In this document: in pieces, positions 1 through 8,978 of the stretch
Layout: every line of letters begins with the position of its first letter
Position numbering within the stretch: position 1 is the stretch's first letter
DNA from: Terana coerulea
Lineage: Eukaryota; Basidiomycota; Agaricomycetes; Polyporales; Phanerochaetaceae
Reading direction: 5' to 3'
Assembly: GCA_024811115.1 (NCBI GenBank)
Contig: JAKOGH010000806.1
Span: 177,564 to 241,563, forward strand
DNA: 64,000 nucleotides
Notes under the pieces: generated by a model
Told to the model about the DNA's origin: nothing
Databases searched by the model: none
The model's input: the letters and a program-made list of their open reading frames with translations, nothing else
Program-made: the position numbers and the translations under genes

Positions 1-55
1 CACTACGGCACATACTTACCCTTGCAACTCTTCGCTGTGATAAGCCAAGTTCTCG

Positions 56-1689
56 ATGCGTGTTCAACACACGGCGCACGAGCTGCCTGCCTTTCCTGTC
101 TATTCGTCTGCGTTCGTCTCCCAAAATGAGCTGGTGCTTGGTGGTGGTGGCGGACAGTCGCGAAGCGGTATCAAGAATAAGCTGGTGAGTTATCCGTATG
201 GTGACTGTTCGGCGATCGCTCATGATAAATAGAGGCTATACAAAGTCGAGACGGACAGAGTCCTCACTCAAGTCCATGAGCACGAGCTGGAGAGAGGCGA
301 AGACGCTCCGATGAGCATTGCTGCTTGGCCGGAGACGAAGCAAATTGTGTGCGGCATAAACAGCTCCGAGGACGCACTCCAATCTGGCACCAACCAGAAC
401 TGCAGGAAGTTTGTAGTGGAAGATGACCAGTATGTTCAGGCTTGCAAAATACATTCGTATCTGCGTTGAAGTTGTACACGTAGAGTTGCCTTCCAAGCAA
501 GCTCAAGTACATTAACACTGGATGCGGGGACAGATGACTTTCAGGTGAGCGCAGGAGTGTTGTATCGCATTACAGCATATACTCAGAGCCACATAGAAAG
601 TCACCGTGCTATCACCCGATGGCACATTGCTCGCGGTAGCGGGCACGAAGGACGTGAGCCATGGTTTAATATAATGATGTATGGCTCACTGACTCCAAGT
701 TTGCATACAGCTAGCTTTACTCCGCTTTCCATCTCTCGAGCCAATAGCAAGTCCGGTACATCTCGAGAAGGGCGAAATCTACGATGCCTCGTTCTCATCC
801 ACCCACGTAAGTTCGTTCTTAGGTGTAACGTTTTCGTCTTGGCGTAACAGCTTGCGGTAGTTTGTCCTGACAACTACAGTGAACCTTCTGGTATACGCTC
901 TCCCCGAGTCTCAAGCAGACGGGACGAGTGAGAAGGCCGCCGGGAAGAAAAAGGAGACCGTGCTCGCACCATTGGAACTCGTGAAGACCGTCGACCGCCC
1001 CAACCTTCCCGGTGACGACGCTGGAAGCAGTTTCCGCTCTGGAAAGTATCACCCAGAGAACCCCAAGTTCCTGTACACCGTCGTCAATACTGTGCCCCCG
1101 CGTAGTGCTCGGAAAAGGAACGCTCCCCGAAGGGCATTCATATGCAAATGGGACACTAGCTCGTGGAAGGTTGTGAAACATCGTCAAGTCAGCGATAAGG
1201 GCCTAACGTGTTTTGACGTGAGGTGTGTTATCATAAGTCCTCTTAGCTGCATTTAATGCTTATTGCGTGTGGTATTTGACAGTGCAAACGGTAAATTTCT
1301 GGCTTTTGGATCATCGGACTATACTGTTGGCATCCTGGACACTCAATCATTAGCAGTGAGTTTTTCGCACCAGTTAATCTAGCGCTATACGCTAACATCG
1401 AATCTCACAGCCACTACTGACGATATTGAAAGCACACGAGTTCCCACCGACTACCTTGCGTTTCAACCCCACGTCTGACCTCCTCGTTTCTGCGAGTGCA
1501 GATAACACTGTGCGCATCGTGTCGGTGCCCGATAACCTCGCCGCTGCCTGTAAGGTTTTCCGTCGATACTTCTCACATCCGTTACTGAACCTGGATGATG
1601 TAGCTTGGAGTTCCTGGATTATCGTCTTCGTCACGCTGCTTGTCATTCTCTTTGCGATCATCGGCCAACAAATGCAGCAAGCGTTCTGA
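56..1689 (+). CDS. SEC12: Sec12-like guanine nucleotide exchange factor for Sar1 (WD40, C-terminal ER anchor)
   Basis: The spliced protein resembles the Sec12/PREB family, which loads GTP onto Sar1 at the ER and so starts COPII budding. I read eight exons: 56-184, 233-429, 472-544, 597-653, 711-806, 861-1222, 1283-1355 and 1411-1689. They join in frame to about 421 residues. The ATG at 56 follows an in-frame TAA at 41. The N-terminus holds the glycine-rich signature LGGGGGQSRSGIKNKL that typifies Sec12. WD40-like strands follow (LSPDGTLLAVAG, RFPSLEPIA, FLAFGSSDYTVGILD, SASADNTVRIV). The last about 25 residues form one hydrophobic segment (SWIIVFVTLLVILFAIIG) ending in QQMQQAF, as expected for a tail-anchored topology. 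No frame breaks are seen. The family call is strong; exact exon ends are inferred. Confidence 0.9.
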
Positions 1690-1863
1690 GTGGGACCTGT
1701 GCTCGGCTGCTATGTTTATCTTATGTTGTCATCTGACCCTTGTTCGTACATTCGCCTGGAACCTTTACTAGTACAGAGTGGTATCACAATTAGAGCTTTA
1801 CAATACATTACTTTGGATCTGCAGCACCTGTGTGGTATTGTCCGCGTACTCGCGCCTCCCATC

Positions 1864-2679
1864 TCAGTCATAATCCTCCTCTTCAACCAATTTCCGCTTT
1901 ACGCCTGCGGAGACATCATCACCTACAGGAGCGACCACGTTCATGGCTTCATCTCCACTCTCCTCCTCTTCCTCCTCCCCACCGGAGAAGAGACCATTTG
2001 CGTCTTCGCCCTCGCTGCCTTCCTCAGGGGCGGCGACCACTGGACTCATCATGTCTACGTCCGCAGGAGACTGGAACGCACCCATCGGCGCGGGGACGGG
2101 CTGCTCCTGCTTGAGCTGTGAGTCTTGCGCAGGAATCGCTGCCGGTTCCATGTCTTCGTCTTCATCCTCTGACTCCTCGACCTCTTCGACCTCCTCGTCA
2201 TACAACTTGACTCCCGGTGGTGGCTTGTTCGGCACGAGGTCGAAGTCGACGGAGGTGAGGCTCTCTGAGGCTGGTGGCAGGCGCACACCAAACACCTCGG
2301 GGACAGAAGGGAGCGGGACTGCATTCGTTTGGGCTGCGAGCGAGAGTATATACTGTAGCGTGACATTCATAAGCAGCTCTCCCGAAAAACATTGCGAATG
2401 CGCACGCACCTCCTTCGGTATCCGCCCGCCGAATTCCCAGCCGACGCGGGCCTGCACGGCCAGTATTAGGTCGTCCACGTCTATCTTGCCCGACCGCCCA
2501 GCATGCTCCGCGTACACGAGCGCGTCTGAGAGTACCTGTGCCGTGTAGCGGTGCGAGAACTCCAGCAGTTGGTGCAGAACCCCAGGTTGCGCATCTTGCA
2601 CGGTTGGCGTGGACGCTAACAGCAGAGCTATCGACCTAGCCGTCGGTGGCAGTGTGTCTGCAGCATTTGGGCGTGACAT
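1864..2679 (-). CDS. TAF9: TAF9, TFIID/SAGA histone-fold subunit
   Basis: TAF9 pairs with TAF6 through a histone fold and belongs to TFIID and SAGA, so it acts in RNA polymerase II initiation in the nucleus. The ATG is at 2679. Residues about 10-80 are the histone fold (SIALLLASTPTVQDAQPGV, HRYTAQVLSDALVYAEHA, KIDVDDLILAVQARV). The family motif LAAQTNAVPLPSVPEVFG and RLPP follow. The C-terminal half is acidic and low in complexity (runs of E and D), ending GVKRKLVEEEDYD. The unspliced frame is open throughout, but 2353-2409 begins GTGCGT, ends CTACAG, and adds 19 residues that the family lacks between PKE and YILSLAAQ. I take it as a 57-nt intron that is a multiple of three and has no stop. 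Its stop codon faces Sec12's across about 175 bp (convergent pair). Confidence 0.93.
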   Translation of the reverse strand: MSRPNAADTLPPTARSIALLLASTPTVQDAQPGVLHQLLEFSHRYTAQVLSDALVYAEHAGRSGKIDVDDLILAVQARVGWEFGGRIPKEVRAHSQCFSGELLMNVTLQYILSLAAQTNAVPLPSVPEVFGVRLPPASESLTSVDFDLVPNKPPPGVKLYDEEVEEVEESEDEDEDMEPAAIPAQDSQLKQEQPVPAPMGAFQSPADVDMMSPVVAAPEEGSEGEDANGLFSGGEEEEEESGDEAMNVVAPVGDDVSAGVKRKLVEEEDYD

Positions 2680-3048
2680 TGCGGCGACTTTCTGGCAAGG
2701 TTGTTGCTATACAGAAGAGCACTGGAGATGTGAGGGTCCTGTACATGTACTTCAAGTTGGTATCGGCTGCGCTGATTACGAACGGATCGCTTTATCTCGA
2801 TATAACTATATCTAGAAGGTCTTAGCGCTCGGATTCATTTAGGCGCCCGATTTCGAACATGATTTCGAGCATCTCCGCGCCGATTTATGTTTTCTTCTGC
2901 ACTCCATATATTTTGAGCATAGTATGCATACCAAAGCTATGAATGGTAGCGTGAGGCTATAAGGCCTCTACGGTAACTTACTGTGCGGGATGGTAAGCCC
3001 GCACAACATCCTTCCTTATTCGGACGTCACGTGATGTCGAGCTTAATC

Positions 3049-6000
3049 TAGTGTTGCCGTGACTGGACTCGACTTGACTGTGACTTGACTTTTGATGGCT
3101 TATCCCTTTTGGGCCAAGTTCAGTCAAGTCAAGTCGCTCCATGTGGCTTGACTTTGAGCGGCTCTGACGTGACTGCGACTTAGGTCACAACTTTGGTCCA
3201 AATATGGTAAGCTCTGCTCAAATGCCTGTGCACCTCACTCGCCGGATACACCTCTGCCGTCTCGCGTCCAAATTGACTGCATGCCTATGAGCAAGCCTTT
3301 TGGTAAGCACACCGTTGTATTACTGCTCCTCACAACTAGCTTAGATGCCTTTTGTCACCAGGTCAGAGATGCTGCCAGCAGGTGTGCGAGGCAGTTGCAG
3401 ATCATGGCTCCTGGATGCACAATGGCCGTTATTGCGTGCGTCGTCAGCAGGGGCCGGCGCTGCACACTGCGCAGTCAATGAACCAAGGGCCGCATTGCGT
3501 GTCGCCCGACAAGGAACTGCCCATGGTTTTGCTGCCGCCGCCGCCATTGTGCACAACACACATAGACGGCAGCATGCAGAAGAGTGCACAACGCATGATA
3601 CACGCAGACGGGAGCTTAACAGAGGGGCGCACAATGCATGGCACGACACCAACAGTGCAAGCGCGATGCAGTACAGTGTACTGCGTCGTGCTTGCATGCA
3701 GTCAGACGCATGTGTGCCTGTGCTATTAGAGCAGCTGCTGGACGTGCGATAGCAGATTGTTGCATGCGTCATTGGTGCGTCGCACTCCTTCAGCCGCGCC
3801 TGCTTTGCCAGCGCCACACTCACCCTGTCCATGACTGGCTGGTACTGCATGCATGGCTCTGCGACCTTGAGCCGGCCAGTGTACAAGAACTCTACGTGGC
3901 CAGGACCAAGTTTTGTGATGCTGCTGTCTGTTAAGATGGTATGTGCACATCAATGACTGGATATGCTTACTGTGTGCTTACTGGTATTCTCATGCAGATG
4001 CATCTCCTACTAAGCATGCAGAATACACTTGTGATATTGGGCACTGTTACAAAGTGAACAAAGTAGCTAAGCTAAATCAGTATGCAACAAAAACTTGGTG
4101 TATGAATGAAAATCCTCTGGTACAGCAGCTCTGGCATTCGTGTTCTCTTCAAGCTCAGCCAACTCCTCGTTAACACCTAAGCCCTGTGTAAAGTTAAGTG
4201 CATGACCTTTCTTGATAGAATACTTGAGCATTTGCAAGGCCTCCATGAGCTGTGGGGTCATGCGGTTCGCTGTGTGGTTGTTATTTCTTTGCTTGATGAG
4301 AACACACGTTCACATGGAACTGAAGATGCCTGTATAGGCAGAACATCCATTGCAATGGCGAAGATAGTTGGATATCGCTTCCGATTGGCCTGGCATTGAT
4401 CAGAAAAAATTGTGAATTAGGCAACAAAGTAGTTACATACTTGCCAGTATGTAATAGGATCAGTATCATCTGTAGCCTCTGAGAGATAGGCTGTAAGCTC
4501 AACATCAATTGTGCATTCTGTTGGCTGCAGGCTCATCTTGCCAAGGCCCAAAATATTCCGTGCATGCTGGCGTTGGATATTTGCAAGCTCTGCTGCAGCA
4601 CTTGTGCCTGCTGGACTTGACTGTGGCTTGTACTTGGCCATCTGATATAAGAAATCAGCAGATAGAATTTTCTAAAAGGAAATCTGGGCTACTTCAGCTA
4701 AGAATATCGACCGTGCCTCAGAAACCTTCTCAGGCACTATTTCTTCAAACCACTTGAGCTTGAGACCAGGGTTAATAACTATAATCAATAAGTGAGAAGC
4801 ATTCACAATTAGCTAAAGCCTATATTATGATACATACTTGTGGCAATTGTGAATATCCAATTATCATCTGCTTTGTCCTTATACTCCGCAAGTTTATCAA
4901 GGCCTTGTTGAATGATGGCTTCAGCATCAGGGAACATCTTCTGGCACTCTTCCCAGGCAGCTTGTAGCCCTAGAAAGGCTGGAAGTGCATTGCCAAAAGT
5001 CAGTGTTGACTCAGCCGATAGAACTTGCTGAAATGCATGAGTACCTAAGGCAAGTAGTCAGTTTTGCACTACCAGAGTAGTAGGTTCAGACCTTTAGAAT
5101 TTCATAGAATATTTTTAGAACCTCCCACTCTACACTATGTAGCGCATATTTGCATAGATCGGCAAATTCAGGAGCTTTGAGGAACTTTTCAATAGCCTTG
5201 ACAGAGATTAGAATTTATTATAATTAAGATTTAATTATACTTACCTCTCGTAAAAGCAAAGCACGTTCAATTATGAGAAATGTTGAAGACCAGCGAAGTT
5301 TCAACATCTCACAGCAGCTGAAGAGCTTTACGCTCATCAACTCAAGGATTGAGTTGAAGTGCTGCCTATGCAAGGAAGACGCACGAATCTGAAAGAGTAT
5401 AAACAAGTTAATTAGAATATGTGTAAAATAAAACAAAAACATACTGATCGGATGAGTGAACGGAGCAAAGCAATGGGATCTCATGTGATTACATCCAAAA
5501 ACTCTCTGGTGTAATATCAGTTGGCACGAAATCCTTGCTGGCCTCAGCAGAATATTCCAAGTGGGTAATTGCTGCTAAGACGGCCTTACAGGCAAGGTTC
5601 ACAATATGAGAGAAACAGCTAGGCAAAAAAATCAATATGACAGGGCGTAAGAAAGAAAGCACATATACCGAACTCCGCGCTCAGTACGCTGAATGGAATC
5701 TTGCGCTTTTTCAGTTCGCTCTCAAGCTCTTGCATGTAGGTATCGTTATTGGTTGCATTGTCCATCGTAAGCCATCCAATCTGTTTAATCATGTTAGATT
5801 CTACCTAGCTAACATTGCTGTAACCATACTTTGTCTGCAATATCGATTCGATCCAGCACATATAAAAATGCTGATGCCAGATGCTCGCCAGTATGCCGTG
5901 TTGGTAGTTGATGAAATCCAATCAAGTCAGAGCAAAGCACAAGATGATATGATTCACCATTGACTGTTTGCTCAGAGATAGCTTGGAGCTAATGAGCCGT

Positions 6001-7587
6001 AACAGCCATAAACGGCCAGAGGTTTGGATCAGTCCATAAGTCCATCGTGAAGGAAATCTTTCCCACAGATTTCTGAAAAAGCAACGGATCAGCCAATTCC
6101 AAGAGCAATTAAAGGCCACAACAAGCACTCACCTGCATCTCCTTCTCCAGTTCTTTGAGATATTCTTCAAAGACCTCCTCAATCCGAAGTGCGCAAAGTC
6201 GTGCGCCGTGGAATATCATGATCCTCAAGCTCTTTGCGAGCATGAGGAAGATACTCCGAAGATGAGGATTCTCAATAACATTGAGAGACTAGGACAGATT
6301 AAAAATTATACAAATTAAAACATTTACTGACTGACGTACCTGATCATCCGAGACAATCCATTTGAAGGATGGCATCCACAAAGCCCTCACGTGAAAACTC
6401 CTGCCTAGGTATACTTGCATTGGGTGGCTCATCAGTCTTCTGGCCTTGTGATGCACGGAATGCCCGAATCTTCTCCCTGCCAGAACTGGGCAGTGATTTT
6501 GATCCCAAGGCGATCACAAGATAAGACCCAGTCAGCAAGGTGCTGGCCAACAAAATGTTTACGTGCATTGTCCATACTCCTGGCCGACCACTTAGGCCCA
6601 CTATACTCCTCATTGTCACGCTTCGCTTCAAGGCTATAATGAAGTGAGATAATTAATGCAGAAATTCAGTAAAAAATGCGCACAGGCAAAACGAGCACTT
6701 CTTTTTTCTTTGGATCAGACTGATCAACAAAGGTCCAGATGTCCTGAGCTCCTTTTCTCTTGTTTCCCGCTGGTCCTGAGTCTGAATCATGCTGCTGACG
6801 GGCGGGTGTCTTTTGGCGCTGACTAGCTCGAGGTATGTTCAGCGCTCACGAGGGGTTGCTAATATAGGCTGAGAAGGAGCAGCAGCAGTGGTCAAAGGGG
6901 TAGCAGTGGCCGTATGTGCAGGTATTGGGCTCTGAGGGCTTGCTGGGTCAGAGTCAGAGATATTATCAATATCAAAGGACTCTCCCTCAACCACCACTTG
7001 TGCAGAGGATCTATGCAGCGATTACTATTTGATTTTCCAACTGATCAGTTCTTCGGTCACTCACTGATGTTTCAGTGGGGTAAACGCAATTGGAACACCC
7101 TGATGCCCACTCGCGGTGAGGGGTGCTCCGCCCAAACACAGTTGGCTCCTTTCTCCCACTAAAGATAGTTGAGGTTGCAATTTCAGCCTCGTTTGTGAGC
7201 AGAGATGACCAGTTGATAAGGACTTACCGAGAGGCAGCCTGAACTGTGTGCTCATTGCTCCATTGTCCCAGTGAACCTCCTTCGGGGCTTGCTTTCGCTT
7301 CTTAGTAGCCTGCTGAGGCGTTTGGGACTGCCGAACGCTTTTTGGCTGTCTTGGAAGCCATACTGGCGTGCGGGGGTGCTGCGACGACGACGAGCAAGGG
7401 AGGTCGCACAGCCTGCGCACGTGTTGCCAAATTGGGTCGACTTCAGTCGCATCAATCCGAAGTCGAGCCGCAAGTCGAGCGCAGCCAAGCTGCCGGGCAG
7501 CCGCAGTCACAGACGTGACTTGACTTGACTTCAATGTGACTTGACTTTGATGACTTGCAACTTTCCAGTCACGTCATGGCAACACTA
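3049..7587. mobile_element. hAT-family DNA transposon, 4,539 bp, with target-site duplication GCTTAATC
   Basis: The ends are TAGTGTTGCC at 3049-3058 and its reverse complement GGCAACACTA at 7578-7587; GTGACTGGA follows inside each end, with five extra bases on the right. The element is flanked by a perfect 8-bp direct repeat GCTTAATC (3041-3048 and 7588-7595), the duplication length that defines hAT elements. Both subterminal regions carry clustered copies of GTGACTTGACTT-like words (about 3065-3190 and 7500-7560). The interior codes on the minus strand for a hAT transposase. The insertion lies inside the inverted end of the outer Mutator-like element, so it is the younger event. Boundaries are precise because both duplication and ends agree. 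Confidence 0.93.
4067..7361 (-). pseudogene. hAT transposase, intron-containing and apparently degenerate
   Basis: Minus-strand segments spell out a fungal hAT transposase in order. There is a basic N-terminus from a possible ATG at 7361, a segment with KDIWTF/FVDQ-like residues near 6720, and the core SFTMDLWTDPNLWPFMAVTA near 6045-5995. Then come DNATNNDTYMQELE near 5755-5715 and the C-terminal dimerisation domain (DVLPIQASSVPCERVFSSSK, then MTPQLMEALQMLKYSIKKG) near 4365-4205. Likely introns lie between these blocks. The tryptophan expected after the TAH of the core is a TAG stop at 5991-5989, and frames also change near 7310 and 4265. The protein would cut and paste the surrounding element by binding its ends. 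I regard this copy as probably dead, with the reservation that single-base indels are common in this sequence. Exon bounds are approximate. Confidence 0.75.
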
Positions 7588-7609
7588 GCTTAATCTATAC
7601 ATTAAACGC

Positions 7610-7700
7610 TTGTCATGCTCATATGTCGCCGTAGACTATCGGCTAGGCAGCGGTTAGATAGTCGTTTTGGAGGCGCTGGGTTTGAACCCTGGCACGATGC
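7610..7700 (+). other. tRNA-like (possible SINE-type) segment inside the Mutator-like element
   Basis: The words GGCTAGGCAGCGGTTAG (near 7639) and GCTGGGTTTGAACCCTGG (near 7674) resemble RNA polymerase III A and B boxes at tRNA-like spacing of roughly 35 bp. GGTTTGAACCC is close to the B-box consensus and can form a T-stem loop. No complete acceptor stem or anticodon arm can be folded, so this is not a functional tRNA. It could be a tRNA-derived repeat fragment or a chance resemblance. Confidence 0.3.
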
Positions 7701-7782
7701 TTTTACTGTTCCTTTTTATATTTTATTTTATTTCACTGTGCAACTCTCCGTCGCGCGTAGCGCGACCTGTAACTACTGGGAC

Positions 7783-7897
7783 ATTAGGGTTTGATTTAGC
7801 TGGTTCGGATTAGCTGGTTCGGAGTTAATGGTTAGGGATTAGCTGTTAGGGTTCAGATTCGGTTAGGTTAGGGTTGGTTTAGAGGTTAGGGTACAGG
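7783..7897 (+). repeat. Degenerate TTAGGG-like (telomere-like) short repeats
   Basis: This stretch contains ATTAGGG, GTTAGGG (several copies), GGTTAGGTTAGGG and GGATTAGCTG variants in irregular spacing. It is an interstitial, decayed array rather than a tandem telomere, and it lies wholly within the outer Mutator-like element. Confidence 0.5.
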
Positions 7898-8076
7898 AAT
7901 ATTGTTTCTAAGCCAGGAGGGCCTTCTTTACAATTTTTATACAATTTTATGAGGCCGTTTACATGCGTTTATGTGCCAAATACTTCGCACAGTGGGTGAA
8001 GTCATAGCTGGCGCCGAGCTTCACGTGACATCCAAATAAGGAAGGATGTTGTGCGGGCTTACAATCCTACTGTGTG

Positions 8077-8536
8077 AGCACTGCGCAACAATCACTGGGT
8101 ATTTCTGACGATTTTGCTAAGAACAAATCGCTGAAAAATTGCAGTTATGAATAATACTGTAGAACAGATTTTCCAGTCATAAAAACTGAACCACTTGGAA
8201 TGAAAAATCGCAGAAAGTGGGTAAAGTCTTGATAAATCGACCAAGTAGTCAAAGTTGTACCGTGATTGCTCACCGGACAAAACTTGGATTAGATTATTAT
8301 TTTTCCACAGGATATGTATCGGTTTAGCACAAGCCTCAATCGATAGAAATACCCCGTGAATGAAAAAGAAGAGAGGTAAGTGCTGTGCTGCACCAACAGC
8401 TGACAAAGCCTGACATGATGTCCATCAGTCTAAATTAAAAATGATTTCTTGCTTGGCCTTCCAGTCCTCTGTGGACTCTTGGCTGCTTGGGAATCTGGTG
8501 TTCGTAGAGTCAAAAGTGAATCAATCATCATTTCTA
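8077..8536. other. Intergenic, no gene seen
   Basis: AT-rich DNA between the transposon and the tRNA gene. No conserved reading frame, RNA fold or repeat is recognised in it. Confidence 0.5.
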
Positions 8537-8636
8537 TGGACGCTGTGGGGATTGAACCCACGGCCTTCCGCAATTACATTCAAATCCAATTGACGGGATG
8601 TGCAAAGCGGGCGCGCTACCACTGCGCCAAGCGCCC
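8537..8636 (-). tRNA. tRNA-Ala (anticodon UGC) with a 28-nt intron
   Basis: The minus strand folds into a full cloverleaf. The acceptor stem is GGGCGCT/AGCGTCC with discriminator A (8537). The D arm is GCGC-AGTGGTA-GCGC, the anticodon stem CCCGC/GCGGA (one C-A mismatch at its top), and the T arm GTGGG-TTCAATC-CCCAC. The loop TTTGCAT places TGC at 8604-8602, which is alanine. The arms only pair if 8573-8600 is removed as an intron after position 37, the canonical site for eukaryotic tRNA introns. The mature molecule is 72 nt before CCA. Internal promoters (A and B boxes) are present as part of the D and T arms. Confidence 0.88.
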
Positions 8637-8978
8637 TAAAACTGTGTAGCTGTATAATAATTATATTTCAGCAAGACCCGCTGTGCTCGTCTCAGCTGTT
8701 GAGACATGATAGTTGCAGTCAAATACGAATAGGACGTAAAGTTTAGTAAAAGTAAATAACTTAGGAGCATTTGGGACTCTACGCGGGTAGTCCTTGAAAG
8801 TATGTAGGCTTGACGCAGCTGACGTCTGAGAGTGCAGTAGGCATCGCAGCCTCTACCTTTCATGAGTCTGGACAAGCCCCAGAGTCCGCCGGAGCGGAAG
8901 GTGTGATTATTGTGTCAACAACTCAGCGATATAGTTGTAAGTAATTGTGCGGCACTATCTTATGGCTATGAGAACCTT

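Larger units (their letters stand above)
2988..8067. mobile_element. Mutator-like non-autonomous element (about 533 bp), split by a hAT insertion
   Basis: The two ends are inverted copies of each other over about 47 bp with three mismatches. The left end starts GGATGGTAAGCCCGCACAAC at 2988; the right end, read backwards from 8067, starts GGATTGTAAGCCCGCACAAC, and both run on to GTCACGTGA. They are bordered by a 9-bp direct repeat, TACTGTGCG at 2979-2987 and TACTGTGTG at 8068-8076 (one mismatch). Long inverted ends with a 9-bp duplication are typical of Mutator-like elements. Removing the hAT element and one of its duplications leaves about 533 bp with no coding capacity, so this is a MITE-sized element moved by a transposase located elsewhere. 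Superfamily assignment is inferred from end structure only. Confidence 0.75.

Noticed and set aside
1943..2548. 201-codon serine-rich plus-strand open frame
   Set aside because: It is the exact antisense of TAF9; the serine runs are the complement of the acidic Glu/Asp codons.
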